The notes below the pieces were generated by a model that made no database searches, was not told where the DNA came from, and saw nothing but the letters and a program-made list of their open reading frames with translations. The position numbers were made by a program, and so were the translations under genes. 27,412 bases of DNA, taken from positions 1-27,412 of the forward strand of contig JAERMP010000031.1 in assembly GCA_016844515.1 (NCBI GenBank), read 5' to 3'. Source of the DNA: Thermoleophilia bacterium. GTDB lineage: Bacteria > Actinomycetota > Thermoleophilia > Gaiellales > Gaiellaceae. This document shows positions 7,599 through 16,197 of the stretch, one piece after another (positions within the stretch are counted from its first letter, which is position 1; each line of letters begins with the position of its first letter).

Positions 7599-8908
7599 GC
7601 GCGGACAGCATCCTCCGCCCGCTCGAGTTCCGGCGCCTCACGGTCAAGAACCGGGTCTTCCGCTCCAGCCTCGCCGGGCGCTTCAACAACTACGACGGCA
7701 CCGGCACCCAGACGCACATCACCTGGGATCTCAAGTTCGCCCGCGGCGGAGTCGGCGCGATCATCTCCTCCAACGCGCCGGTGCACCCCCGCGGCCTCAT
7801 CGTCCCCAACTACGCGCACATCGACCGGGACGAGACGATCCCCTTCTGGCGCGAGCTTGTGAGCCGTGTGCACGTGCACGACTGCAAGTACATCGTCCAG
7901 CTCGCCTTCTCCGGGAGACAGCGCGACATCGGCGGCATCCAGTTCGAGAAGGGCTGGAGCTCGACCGACAAGGCCGAGCCGGTCCACGGGCTCGAGTGCG
8001 AGCGGATGACGAATGCGCAGATCCGGGAGATCGTCGACTGCTTCGCCCAGGCAGCCAGGCGCGCCCGAGAGGCAGGCGCTGACGGGATCGAGATCCACGG
8101 GTGCAACGGTTACCTGATCACGCAGTTTCTCTCCTCTGCAATCAACGACCGCAAGGACGAGTACGGCGGGTCGCTCGAGAACCGCGCGCGTTTCGCGCTC
8201 GAGATCGTGCGCGCGATCCGCATGGAGGTGGGGGACGACTACCACCTCCAGTTCAAGATCAGCGCGATCGACGACGGCAATGCCCTCTTCCCGTGGGCGC
8301 GCAAGGGCAACACGCTCGAAGAGTCGGTGCAGGTCTGCCGGTGGCTCGAGGAGGCGGGCGTCGACGCCTTCCACGTCTCCTCCGGATCGTCCTTTCCGCA
8401 TCCCCGCAACCCCGCCGGAACCTTCTCCCTGAAGGACGTGGTCAGGGGCTACGACTCGATGATCTCGAGCGGCCGGCACACCTTCCGCAACTACCTGTTC
8501 TTCCGCACCTGGCCGCTGAACCGGATCTTCAAGTGGGCCTGGGAGCGCAGGAGCCGAGACGGCGTCGAGGGGATCAACCTGCCGGAGTCGCGCGCGGTCA
8601 AGCAGGCGGTCTCGGTGCCGGTCCTCTGCACGGGCGGCTTCCAGACCGCGTCCGTGGTCGCGGGCGCGATCGAGCGCGGCGAGTGCGACGGCGTCACGAT
8701 CGGTCGGCCGCTGATCGCCAACCCCGATCTCGTGCTCCTCTGGCAGGCGGGCCACGACCGGCCGCCACGGCCCTGCACCTACTCGAACCAGTGCCTGATC
8801 AACCAGGTCGAGAACCCCTTGGGTTGCTACGACCAGAGCCGCTTCGCCTCACGTGACCAGATGGTGCGCGAGATCCTCTCCGTCTACGAGCCGCGCCCGT
8901 TCCCATGA
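7595..8908 (+). CDS. Old-yellow-enzyme-like NADH:flavin oxidoreductase, copy 2 (one Cys replaced)
   Basis: A 437-residue paralogue of the flanking two genes, sharing most blocks (VKNRVFRSSLAGRFNNYDG, then ITQFLSSAINDRKDEYGGSL). The substrate/flavin-side pair is intact here: His168 and Asn171 in EIHGCNG. In the C-terminal cysteine set the second Cys is Ser: Cys394, Ser397, Cys400, Cys411. An Fe-S cluster is therefore unlikely in this copy. The hydrophobic insertion FRNYLFFRTWPLNRIFKWAW (297-316) is conserved relative to copy 3. Start ATG at 7595 within ATGA, overlapping the stop of copy 1 by 4 nt. The stop likewise overlaps copy 3, so translation is probably coupled. Confidence 0.9.
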   Translation: MSADSILRPLEFRRLTVKNRVFRSSLAGRFNNYDGTGTQTHITWDLKFARGGVGAIISSNAPVHPRGLIVPNYAHIDRDETIPFWRELVSRVHVHDCKYIVQLAFSGRQRDIGGIQFEKGWSSTDKAEPVHGLECERMTNAQIREIVDCFAQAARRAREAGADGIEIHGCNGYLITQFLSSAINDRKDEYGGSLENRARFALEIVRAIRMEVGDDYHLQFKISAIDDGNALFPWARKGNTLEESVQVCRWLEEAGVDAFHVSSGSSFPHPRNPAGTFSLKDVVRGYDSMISSGRHTFRNYLFFRTWPLNRIFKWAWERRSRDGVEGINLPESRAVKQAVSVPVLCTGGFQTASVVAGAIERGECDGVTIGRPLIANPDLVLLWQAGHDRPPRPCTYSNQCLINQVENPLGCYDQSRFASRDQMVREILSVYEPRPFP

Positions 8909-10215
8909 CCAGCGACCCGATCTTCGAGCCCTTGCGGTTTCGCAGCCTGACGGTCAAGAACCGGATCCTTCGCTCGAGCATCTCCGGGCGGTTCGACAAC
9001 TATGAGGGATCCGGAACCCAGACCCGCATCAACTGGGAGCTCAAGTTCGCCCGCGGCGGCGTCGGGGCGATCATCTCTGCGTGGTGTGGGGTCGAGCCGC
9101 GGGGGTTCATCGTTCCGGGCTACGCCTGCATCGACCGGGACGAGACGATCCCCTTCTGGCGCGAGCTCGGCGAACGCGTTCACGAGCACGACTGCAAGTA
9201 CGTCCTCCAGCTCGCCTACGCGGGCCGGCAGCGCGACATCCACGGCCTGGATCTCGGCAAAGGGCTGAGCTCGACGAACAAGGCCGACCCGATGCACGGC
9301 TTCGAGGCCGAGCAGGCGACGCCCGGCCAGCTACGGGACATCGCGGGAGCCTTCGCGGCAGGCGCACGTCGCGCACGTGAGGCGGGCCTCGACGGCGTCG
9401 AGATCCACGCCGCCAACGGGTACCTCTTCACGCAGTTCCTCTCCTCGGCGATCAACGACCGCAAGGACGAGTACGGCGGGCCGCTCGAGAACCGGGCACG
9501 TCTTCTGCTCGAGACCGTGCGCGCCGTACGGGGCGAGGTGGGCGACGACTTCCATCTCCAGGTGAAGATCAGCACCACCGAGCACGCCAACGCATTCCTT
9601 CCCTGGCTCGGAAAGGGGAACACGATCGAGGACGCGGTGCAGGTCTCGCGGTGGCTCGAGGACGCGGGAGTCGATGCGATCCACGTCTCCGCGGGGAGCA
9701 GCTTCCCGCACCCGGACAACCCAGCGGGCGGCCTTCCGCTCGAGGAGGTGGTCGCGAACTACGACACGATGATCTCCAGCGGCATCCACGCGTTCCGGAA
9801 CTACCTCCTGTTCCGCCTCTGGCCGATCAACCGGGTCATGCGGCGTCGGTGGTCACGCCCGCTGGACGCGGTCGAAGGGTCGCTTCTCCCTGACGCAGCC
9901 GCGATCAAGCGGGCGGTCTCGATCCCCGTCCTCTGCACCGGAGGATTCCAGACCGCGTCGGTCATCGGGCAGGCGCTCCGCGACGGGGATTGCGACGCGG
10001 TCACGATCGCCAGGCCGCTCGTGGCGAACAACGACCTCGTCCAGCTGTTCGCTCAGGGCGTGGACCGCGCGCCGAGGCCGTGCTCCTACTGCAACAAGTG
10101 CCTGTTCAACGTGCTCGAAAACCCGCTCGGCTGCTACGACGAGCGCCGCTACGCCAGCCGTGACGAGATGATCCACGAGATCTACTCGGTCTTCGACCCA
10201 CCGCCCTTCCGATGA
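8905..10215 (+). CDS. Old-yellow-enzyme-like NADH:flavin oxidoreductase, copy 3 (complete motifs)
   Basis: A 436-residue third paralogue and the only one with every motif: His168/Asn171 in EIHAANGYL, and Cys393, 396, 399 and 410 in the C-x2-C-x2-C-x10-C tail. The N-terminal KNRILRSSISGRFDNYEG and the barrel block LSSAINDRKDEYGG match the others. Insertion FRNYLLFRLWPINRVMRRRW (297-316) is hydrophobic then strongly basic, which would suit docking to a membrane surface. ATG at 8905 overlaps copy 2 (ATGA) and its stop overlaps the phosphoesterase gene (ATGA). It may be the ancestral activity from which copies 1 and 2 diverged. The reaction and substrate are unknown. Confidence 0.9.
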   Translation: MTSDPIFEPLRFRSLTVKNRILRSSISGRFDNYEGSGTQTRINWELKFARGGVGAIISAWCGVEPRGFIVPGYACIDRDETIPFWRELGERVHEHDCKYVLQLAYAGRQRDIHGLDLGKGLSSTNKADPMHGFEAEQATPGQLRDIAGAFAAGARRAREAGLDGVEIHAANGYLFTQFLSSAINDRKDEYGGPLENRARLLLETVRAVRGEVGDDFHLQVKISTTEHANAFLPWLGKGNTIEDAVQVSRWLEDAGVDAIHVSAGSSFPHPDNPAGGLPLEEVVANYDTMISSGIHAFRNYLLFRLWPINRVMRRRWSRPLDAVEGSLLPDAAAIKRAVSIPVLCTGGFQTASVIGQALRDGDCDAVTIARPLVANNDLVQLFAQGVDRAPRPCSYCNKCLFNVLENPLGCYDERRYASRDEMIHEIYSVFDPPPFR

Positions 10216-11900
10216 GCGGCTGCCCGGACCGCCCGCAGTCGGAGAGGCCTGAGCACATCGGCTTCGCGCCCCAGCCGATGGTGCGCTGGTTCGACCCGGT
10301 GCAGCTGATCGGCACCGCCTTCCAGGTCGTCCTCTCCGGAATCTTCGGCGCCTACTCCGACAAGCGCGAGATCCAGGCCGCGCTCGCTCCTGGGGCGGTG
10401 CCCGACGAGCAGTCGTACGCGAGCGGCGAGGAGCTCTGGCTCGACTACGTCGCCGATCTCGGCGACGGGTTCGAGCCCACCTACACGATCGCGTATCTCC
10501 TGTCCCGGCCGGCGCTCACCGCCGTGCGCGGCGACCAGAAGTGGGAGACCGAGCGCGGGCGCATCCTCGTCATGGGAGGCGACCAGGTCTACCCGACGGC
10601 GAGGCGAGAGGAGTACGAGAACCGCTTGATCGGGCCGTATCGCGCCGCCCTGCCGTGCACGCTGCCAGCGGAGAGCCCTCACCTCTACGCGATCCCCGGC
10701 AACCACGACTGGTACGACGGACTGACCAGCTTCGTCCGCTTCTTCTGCCAGCGGCGCTACATCGGCGGCTGGTGGCTCTGGGCAATCGACATCCAGTTCG
10801 ATGCCTACATCGACGACCCTCAGCTCGCGTACTTCCGTGCGGCGCGGCGGCGGTTGCTGGCGGGCGACCGCGTGGTGCTCGCCACCTCGAAGCCGAGCTG
10901 GATCAAGGGCCCGGGAGACCATTCGTACGAGAACCTCCGCTTCTTCGCCAAGGAGATGATCGCCGGCACAGGCGCGACGCTCGCCGTGACGGTGGCCGGC
11001 GACCTCCACCACTACTGCCGCTACCAGGAACGGGGTGGAAGCCGGCAGAAGATCACGTCGGGCGGCGGCGGCGCTTACCTCTACCCGACCCACCACCTGA
11101 AGCCGTCGCTCACCTTCGACGAGCCGGGGGAGGGCGGGGTCACCTTCGAGCTGAGGGACGTCTATCCGGCCAAGGAGCAGTCGGAGAGGCTCCGCTGGCG
11201 CGCCGGCCGGCTGCTCGCGGTTCGCAACGTGCGCTTCCTGCGAGTCGTCGCCGCCCTCTACTTCGTACTCGCCCTCCTCATCCAGATCCCGGTGCGGAGG
11301 GCTCTCCTCCGCTCGAACGACGTCTGGACCGCCCTGCCGACGAGCAAGTGGACGGCTCTGGCGGCCGGTCTGCTCGTGCTCGTGCTCACCCTCTTCGCCG
11401 CGCCGCGTAACATCGGCGGCCGTTTCGCCCTCGGCGCGGCGCACGCGCTCTCGCACGTGATCCTCCTCGCACTCGTCGTCGCGCTGCTCGCGACGGCACT
11501 CTCCGGCGCCCCCGGCGACCTGCGCGGGTGGTGGTGGGCGCTGGTGGTCGCCGGCGGCGCGGCGCTCCTCGCATGCTTCCCGGGGAGCTGCCTGCTCGGG
11601 CTATACCTCTCCCTCTGCGACCGGTTCGGGGACCGACTCGAGCGGCACACGAACGAGGCGTTCGCCTGCCAGGCGATCGAGGGCTGGAAGAACTTCCTCC
11701 GCCTCCACATTGACCGTGAGGGGACACTCACGATCTATCCGCTCGGCGTCGATCGCGTGCTACGCCGCCGCGACCTGGCGCTCAACGAGGACGGAGCCCC
11801 CGGCGATCCCTTCTTCCGTCCGAAGGACGGCGTCGCCGTGCCGGTGCGCCTGCTCGAGGAGAAGCCGGTCCGCATCGGGGCGCCGGGGGCGGCCGCATGA
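10212..11900 (+). CDS. Membrane-anchored calcineurin-like metallophosphoesterase
   Basis: A 562-residue protein with a soluble metallophosphoesterase domain followed by membrane helices. Dimetal-site motifs seen: DYVADLGDG (78-86), MGGDQVYP (121-128), PGNHDWYDG (162-170) and AGDLHHY (262-268), plus a GGGG turn (284-287). Hydrophobic helices at about 344-360, 381-396, 405-430 and 440-468 precede a soluble C-terminal tail. From memory of similar proteins, the stretch between RRYIGGW and WLWAIDIQ seems some 15 residues shorter than usual. The substrate would be a phosphomonoester or diester near the membrane, but this is not determined. ATG at 10212 overlaps the preceding stop by 4 nt, and its stop overlaps the patatin gene by 4 nt. 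Confidence 0.85.
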   Translation: MSGCPDRPQSERPEHIGFAPQPMVRWFDPVQLIGTAFQVVLSGIFGAYSDKREIQAALAPGAVPDEQSYASGEELWLDYVADLGDGFEPTYTIAYLLSRPALTAVRGDQKWETERGRILVMGGDQVYPTARREEYENRLIGPYRAALPCTLPAESPHLYAIPGNHDWYDGLTSFVRFFCQRRYIGGWWLWAIDIQFDAYIDDPQLAYFRAARRRLLAGDRVVLATSKPSWIKGPGDHSYENLRFFAKEMIAGTGATLAVTVAGDLHHYCRYQERGGSRQKITSGGGGAYLYPTHHLKPSLTFDEPGEGGVTFELRDVYPAKEQSERLRWRAGRLLAVRNVRFLRVVAALYFVLALLIQIPVRRALLRSNDVWTALPTSKWTALAAGLLVLVLTLFAAPRNIGGRFALGAAHALSHVILLALVVALLATALSGAPGDLRGWWWALVVAGGAALLACFPGSCLLGLYLSLCDRFGDRLERHTNEAFACQAIEGWKNFLRLHIDREGTLTIYPLGVDRVLRRRDLALNEDGAPGDPFFRPKDGVAVPVRLLEEKPVRIGAPGAAA

Positions 11901-13135
11901 GCGATGTCTCCCACGGGTTCAGGGCCTACCTGCCGCAGGAGGAGCGCGCGGGCGTCGCCCTCTGCCTCTCTGGCGGGGGCTACCGAGCCGCGCTCTTCCA
12001 CCTCGGCATGCTCCGGCGGCTGAACGAGCTCGGAGTGCTCTCCAAGGTGGACACGATCACGTCGGTCTCGGGGGGCAGCGTGATGGCGGGGAAGATCGCC
12101 GCCCATGTCGTGCGCAACCCCGAGGCATGGGGGAATCCCGGTGACGAGGTCGCCGGCTTCGAGGACGGCGTCGCCGCGCCGATGCGAGAGCTGACGAGAC
12201 GCAACATCCGCACGCGCGCCGTTCTGGAGCGCCTCAAGCCGTGGCGATGGCGCGACCAGAACGCGCAGGTGAACGTGCTCGCCGCCGAGCTCGAGGCCCA
12301 AGGTACTCGCGGCAAGCTCGCCGACCTGCCCCCGCGCCCGCGGTTCGTGTTCTGCGCCACCGACGTGACGTTCCGCGCACAGTGGGTGCTCGACAGCGGC
12401 AAGAGACGCATCGGTGAGGATCCGGCCGGGTACAGCGATGCGATCGAGCGGTGGACGATCGCTCGCGCCTCCGCCGCGTCGTCCTGTTTCCCCGTCGCGT
12501 TCAGCCCAATGCGTGAGCGCTTCACCCCCGGCGACCTGTCGGGCGGGACGTACGACCACGACGACCGATCGCGGCTGATCCCGAAGATCGATCTCTCGGA
12601 CGGCGGGCTCTACGACAACCTCGGCCTCGAGCCCGTGTGGCGCGACCACGCTGTCGTGCTCGTCTCGGACGCCGCGCCCGCCTTCACGCCGGAGCCGGAC
12701 ATCGGACGACTGTGGAGCCAGCTCCGGTACACGGTGACGCTGCTCGAGCAGGCGACCGACGTCCGCAAGCGCTGGCTCGTCGCGAGCTTCCTCACTCGTG
12801 TTCTCGACGGGGCGTACTGGGGAATCGCGAGCGACCCCGGCAACTATCCCTTCGAGCCGGAGGTCAGGCCCTACTCCCGGCGGCTCATCCACGACGTGAT
12901 CTCGCAGGTGCGAATCGACTTCGACGTCTTCTCCGACGCGGAGCGGGCCGTGCTCGAGACCCACGGCTACCTGATGGCCGAGATCGCCGTCAAGGCGCAC
13001 ACGGCCGACCTCGTCGCGCGGGACGCTCCTCTGCAGTTGCCCTACGGCCCCGAGTGGATGGACGAGGACCGCGTTCGGGCGGAGCTCGAGGAGAGCCACC
13101 GGACGAAGATTTTCTCGCGGCGGGGGCTCCTGTGA
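11897..13135 (+). CDS. Patatin-like phospholipase
   Basis: A 412-residue predicted acyl hydrolase with a Ser-Asp dyad. Seen: glycine-rich oxyanion loop SGGGYRAALFH (25-35), nucleophile elbow SVSGGS with Ser58, and the Asp of DGG (Asp235 in SDGGLYDNLG). The family removes acyl chains from glycerophospholipids and other esters. No signal peptide or clear membrane helix is present. The C-terminal ~150 residues are helical and specific to longer bacterial members. The ATG overlaps the stop of the phosphoesterase gene and the stop overlaps the GTG of the GMC gene. A lipase beside a phosphoesterase and sterol-oxidase-like enzyme supports a lipid-directed role for the operon. Confidence 0.9.
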   Translation: MSDVSHGFRAYLPQEERAGVALCLSGGGYRAALFHLGMLRRLNELGVLSKVDTITSVSGGSVMAGKIAAHVVRNPEAWGNPGDEVAGFEDGVAAPMRELTRRNIRTRAVLERLKPWRWRDQNAQVNVLAAELEAQGTRGKLADLPPRPRFVFCATDVTFRAQWVLDSGKRRIGEDPAGYSDAIERWTIARASAASSCFPVAFSPMRERFTPGDLSGGTYDHDDRSRLIPKIDLSDGGLYDNLGLEPVWRDHAVVLVSDAAPAFTPEPDIGRLWSQLRYTVTLLEQATDVRKRWLVASFLTRVLDGAYWGIASDPGNYPFEPEVRPYSRRLIHDVISQVRIDFDVFSDAERAVLETHGYLMAEIAVKAHTADLVARDAPLQLPYGPEWMDEDRVRAELEESHRTKIFSRRGLL

Positions 13136-14769
13136 CCGAACATTTCGACGCCGTCGTCGTAGGCTCGGGCTTCGGCGGCTCTGTGAGCGCGTACCGGCTC
13201 GCGGAGGCGGGCAAGCGCGTCTGCCTGCTCGAGCGGGGCAAGGCCTACCCTCCGGGCTCGTTCCCGCGGATCCCCCGCGAGCTGGCGCGGAACGTCTGGG
13301 ACCCGAGCGCGGGTCTCCACGGGATGTTCGACATCTGGACGTTCAAGGGCATCGAGGCGCTCGTCTCCAGCGCGCTCGGTGGCGGCTCGATCATCTACGC
13401 CAATGTCCTCATCCGGAAAGACCCCGAGTGGTTCGTCGAGCCGGACGGCCGGCCGTGGCTGGTCTCCCGCGCCGAGCTCGATCCTCACTACGAGAAGGTC
13501 GAGCGCGTCCTCGCACCGCAGACGTATCCGCTCGAGGTAGCGCCGTACTCCCGAACGCAGAAGACCCTCGCAATGCAGCGCGCCGCGGACGGGCTCGGGC
13601 TCGACTGGGCTTTGCCGAACCTCGCCGTCACCTTCGCCAACCCCGGCCGGCCGCCGGTTCCGGGGGAGCCCATCGAGGAAGAGGACAACCTCCATCACCG
13701 GCGCCGCTACACCTGCCGCCTGTGCGGAGAGTGCGACATCGGCTGCAACTTCGGGAGCAAGAACACCCTTGACTTCAATTACCTGACGCTGTTCGAGAAT
13801 CACGGCGGCGAGATCAGGACGCGCTCCGAGGTGCGCCGGTTCGCGCCTCGGCCCGGAGGCGGGTTCACCGTTGAGTACGTGCAGCACGAGCCGGAGAGCG
13901 AAGGCCGGAAGACCGACACCTCGGCGCTTCCCCTCCGGACCATGACTGCCGACCGGCTCGTCCTCGCCGCCGGCTCGCTCGGGTCGCCGTACCTACTCCT
14001 CAAGAACCGCGAGTCCTTCCCCGCGCTCAGCAAGGCGCTCGGTTCGCGGTGGTGCGGCAACGGCGACCTGCTCGCGTTCCTCACGAAGGCGCCGACGCCA
14101 CTCGACCCCGACGTCGGCCCGGTCATCACCTCGCGCATCCGCTACGACGGCGAAGACGGGCGGGGCTACTACATCGAGGACGGCGGCTACCCGACTCTCG
14201 TGAGCTGGCTCCTCGAGGCGTCGCAGGCACCGGCAAGCGCGAGGCGAGCATGGCGTTTCCTCTCCCGCTTCCTCCGGAACCGCCTCACAGGGCGTCCCGT
14301 CAGTAACCTCAGCGCCGAGCTTGCACAGCTCCTCGGCGAGTGCAAGACGTCGTCGGGCGCGCTCCCCCTCTTGGGCATGGGGAGAGATGTGCCAGACGGC
14401 AACCTCAGCCTGAGCGGCGACTACCTCCAGTGCGACTGGACGATCAAGACCTCACGTCGGTACTACGAGTCGGTCAAGCGCTCGATGGAGGACCTGGCCG
14501 GCGCGCTCGACGCGAAGTTCTCGAGCCAGCCGCTCTGGTACTTCCGTCGAGTTGCCACTGTGCATCCCGTCGGGGGCTGCCCGCTCGGCAGGAACGCCGA
14601 CGAGGGAGTCGTCGACCGGTACGGGCAGGTGTTCGGGTATCCCGGACTGTCGGTCGCTGACGGCTCCGTGATGCCGGGACCGGTCGGACCGAATCCCTCG
14701 CTGACGATCGCCGCTCTCGCCGACCGCTTCGCCGAATGGACCATCGAGAACTGGAGGCCACGAACATGA
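13132..14769 (+). CDS. GMC-family (cholesterol-oxidase-like) FAD oxidoreductase with four-cysteine motif
   Basis: A 545-residue flavoprotein predicted to oxidise an alcohol group. Seen: Rossmann FAD loop VVVGSGFGGSVSAYRLAEAG (8-27), LLERG (32-36), SSALGGGSIIYANVL (79-93), and the GMC C-terminal block TVHPVGGCPLG with catalytic His478, ending in GPNPSLTIAALADR (Asn521). Cys195, 198, 201 and 205 (CRLCGECDIGC) form a ferredoxin-like C-x2-C-x2-C-x3-C set, seen in some GMC relatives of cholesterol oxidase and possibly binding Fe-S. I chose GTG at 13132 because MTEHFDAVVVG begins exactly at the FAD strand and gives a GTGA overlap. A longer in-frame extension would lie inside the patatin gene and reads as shadow. 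The stop overlaps the next ATG. Confidence 0.9.
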   Translation: MTEHFDAVVVGSGFGGSVSAYRLAEAGKRVCLLERGKAYPPGSFPRIPRELARNVWDPSAGLHGMFDIWTFKGIEALVSSALGGGSIIYANVLIRKDPEWFVEPDGRPWLVSRAELDPHYEKVERVLAPQTYPLEVAPYSRTQKTLAMQRAADGLGLDWALPNLAVTFANPGRPPVPGEPIEEEDNLHHRRRYTCRLCGECDIGCNFGSKNTLDFNYLTLFENHGGEIRTRSEVRRFAPRPGGGFTVEYVQHEPESEGRKTDTSALPLRTMTADRLVLAAGSLGSPYLLLKNRESFPALSKALGSRWCGNGDLLAFLTKAPTPLDPDVGPVITSRIRYDGEDGRGYYIEDGGYPTLVSWLLEASQAPASARRAWRFLSRFLRNRLTGRPVSNLSAELAQLLGECKTSSGALPLLGMGRDVPDGNLSLSGDYLQCDWTIKTSRRYYESVKRSMEDLAGALDAKFSSQPLWYFRRVATVHPVGGCPLGRNADEGVVDRYGQVFGYPGLSVADGSVMPGPVGPNPSLTIAALADRFAEWTIENWRPRT

Positions 14770-15887
14770 ACGCCGGCATAGACCACGAAACTCGGCAAGA
14801 CGAGATCCTTCGCCAGCCCGAGGCGCTCGACAAGTACCAGAAGAGCATCGCCAAGGGGCTGGACAAGGCCTTTACAGACAAGCAGACCGACGAGCAGCAG
14901 CTCGAGCTCTCGACGGCGAGGGTGATCATCTTCTCGGACCACCACAAGGGCGCACGTGACCCCGCCGACGACTTCCAGCGCTGCGAGCGCGCGTACCACG
15001 CGGCTCTTGCCTCCTACCTGGAGACCGGCCACCGGCTCGTCGTTCTCGGCGACGTCGAGGAGCTGTGGGAGTGCAAGCCGAAGGAAGTTCTCGGCGCCTA
15101 CCCGAAGACGCTGGCGCTCGAGGCCGAGTTCCACGAGAAAGGCGGCTACGACCGCTTCTGGGGCAATCACGACGACCAGTGGCGTCACGAAGATCAGGTC
15201 TCGAAGCTCCTCCGCCCCTCGTACTTCGGCGGCCTCCAAGTTCGCGAAGCACTGAAGCTGCGGGTCGTCGATCACGGTGCCCCGGTCGGCCTCCTGTTCC
15301 TCGCCCACGGCCATCAGGGGACTCTGGACAGCGACCGCTTCGCATCGGTCTCGCGTCTCTTCGTCCGCCACGTCTGGCGCCCGGTCCAGCGTCGCCTGAA
15401 CATGCCGTCGACGACGCCCTCCAAGGACTTCGAGCTCCGGCACCGGCACGACGTCGCTATGTTCTCGTGGGCCCGAAGCCGTCCGGAGAAGCCGGTCCTG
15501 ATAGCCGGCCATACGCACAAGCCGGTCTTTCTCAAGACCGGCAAGGACCGCCCGGACCCCAAGGTCGAAGACCTGCAGCGAGAGCTCGACGCGCTCCGCG
15601 CATCCGGAACGGCGAAGCCGGAGGAGCTCGCGAAGCTCCACGCACAGCTGGAGGCCCTGCGCGCGGCGGCGCGTCGGAGCGACCAGCCGCCACCCTTGAA
15701 GCTCGAGCCGCCCTGCTACTTCAACACCGGCTGTTGCTGCTTCGGCGACGGGGACGTGACCGGCATCGAGATCATCGGAGGCGAGATCAGACTCGTCCGG
15801 TGGCCGAACGACGACGACGAGCCGCTACCCAAGATCCTGGCGCACGCCGACCTCAGAGCGGTGCTCGCTGCCTGTCAGGAGCACTGA
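14766..15887 (+). CDS. Calcineurin-like metallophosphoesterase (LpxH-like), soluble
   Basis: A 373-residue protein with all dimetal motifs: FSDHHKG (Asp58, His60), LGDVEELWE (Asp96), WGNHDDQW (133-136 GNHD), LAHGHQG (near 181) and GHTHKP (248-251). The layout is nearest to UDP-2,3-diacylglucosamine pyrophosphatase-like and related phosphohydrolases. A Glu/Leu/Arg-rich coiled-coil insertion (about 264-304) separates the last motif from the final strands containing YFNTGCCCFGDGD. No membrane helix. ATG at 14766 has GGAGG (14753-14757) and overlaps the GMC stop as ATGA, making it the last gene of the operon. Its substrate is unknown. LPS synthesis is unlikely if the host is a typical actinobacterium. 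Confidence 0.85.
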   Translation: MNAGIDHETRQDEILRQPEALDKYQKSIAKGLDKAFTDKQTDEQQLELSTARVIIFSDHHKGARDPADDFQRCERAYHAALASYLETGHRLVVLGDVEELWECKPKEVLGAYPKTLALEAEFHEKGGYDRFWGNHDDQWRHEDQVSKLLRPSYFGGLQVREALKLRVVDHGAPVGLLFLAHGHQGTLDSDRFASVSRLFVRHVWRPVQRRLNMPSTTPSKDFELRHRHDVAMFSWARSRPEKPVLIAGHTHKPVFLKTGKDRPDPKVEDLQRELDALRASGTAKPEELAKLHAQLEALRAAARRSDQPPPLKLEPPCYFNTGCCCFGDGDVTGIEIIGGEIRLVRWPNDDDEPLPKILAHADLRAVLAACQEH

Positions 15888-15896
15888 TGCCGGTAC

Positions 15897-16000
15897 TTAC
15901 GACTTTCCTTCTGCTTCGTCTCCTTTGCCCTTCTCCACGGGCGTCGGCACCCTTCCGGGCCCCAGCTTCGTGAAGCGCTCGAAGAAGCCGGAAAAAGCGC
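15897..16000 (-). pseudogene. C-terminal stub of a second copy of the four-helix membrane protein
   Basis: Read on the minus strand this encodes FSGFFERFTKLGPGRVPTP and then a Lys/Glu/Gly tail ending at a TAA. It aligns with the C-terminus of the intact protein at 18151-19512 (FSGFFERFTTLKAGGVPTPL). At the DNA level 28 bp (15968-15995) are identical to 18240-18267. Just beyond, one base is missing relative to the intact copy, and upstream (to about 16136) the frame no longer resembles the membrane protein. It is a truncated duplicate. Confidence 0.75.
15968..15995. repeat. 28 bp exact direct repeat, copy 1
   Basis: Identical to 18240-18267 in the same orientation, starting TCGTGAAGCGCTCGAAGAAG. 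It lies in the duplicated 3' end of the membrane-protein gene and marks the left end of the decayed 15.9-18.2 kb region. Confidence 0.9.
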
Positions 16001-16197
16001 AAGCCGAGATGGTCTCCGAGCTCCTCCCGGCGTCGGCGACCAGCGAGAGCGCGTAGGCCGTCCGGGATGCCGGTGAATCCCGACGTGCAGTAGACACGAG
16101 CGTGGTGCCGTCTGGCACGGGCGTGCCAGCCCGCACTAGAGAACGCAGACTCGAGGCTCTATGCTCGCTCTACCCCGGCAAACCGAAAGGGGGTCGC

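Noticed and set aside
7493..8755. 420-codon minus-strand frame under the second OYE gene (and similar ones under copies 1 and 3)
   Set aside because: The same kind of antisense frame appears under each paralogue because their codon structure is shared. No start signals or domains.
11735..13099. 454-codon minus-strand open frame antisense to the patatin gene
   Set aside because: It is a shadow typical of high GC: no motifs, Arg/Glu/Val-rich composition, and the plus strand encodes a complete patatin with catalytic residues.
12637..13131. N-terminal extension of the GMC gene into the patatin gene
   Set aside because: The extension is an off-frame of patatin. The GTG at 13132 fits the FAD-binding start and the overlap pattern of the operon.
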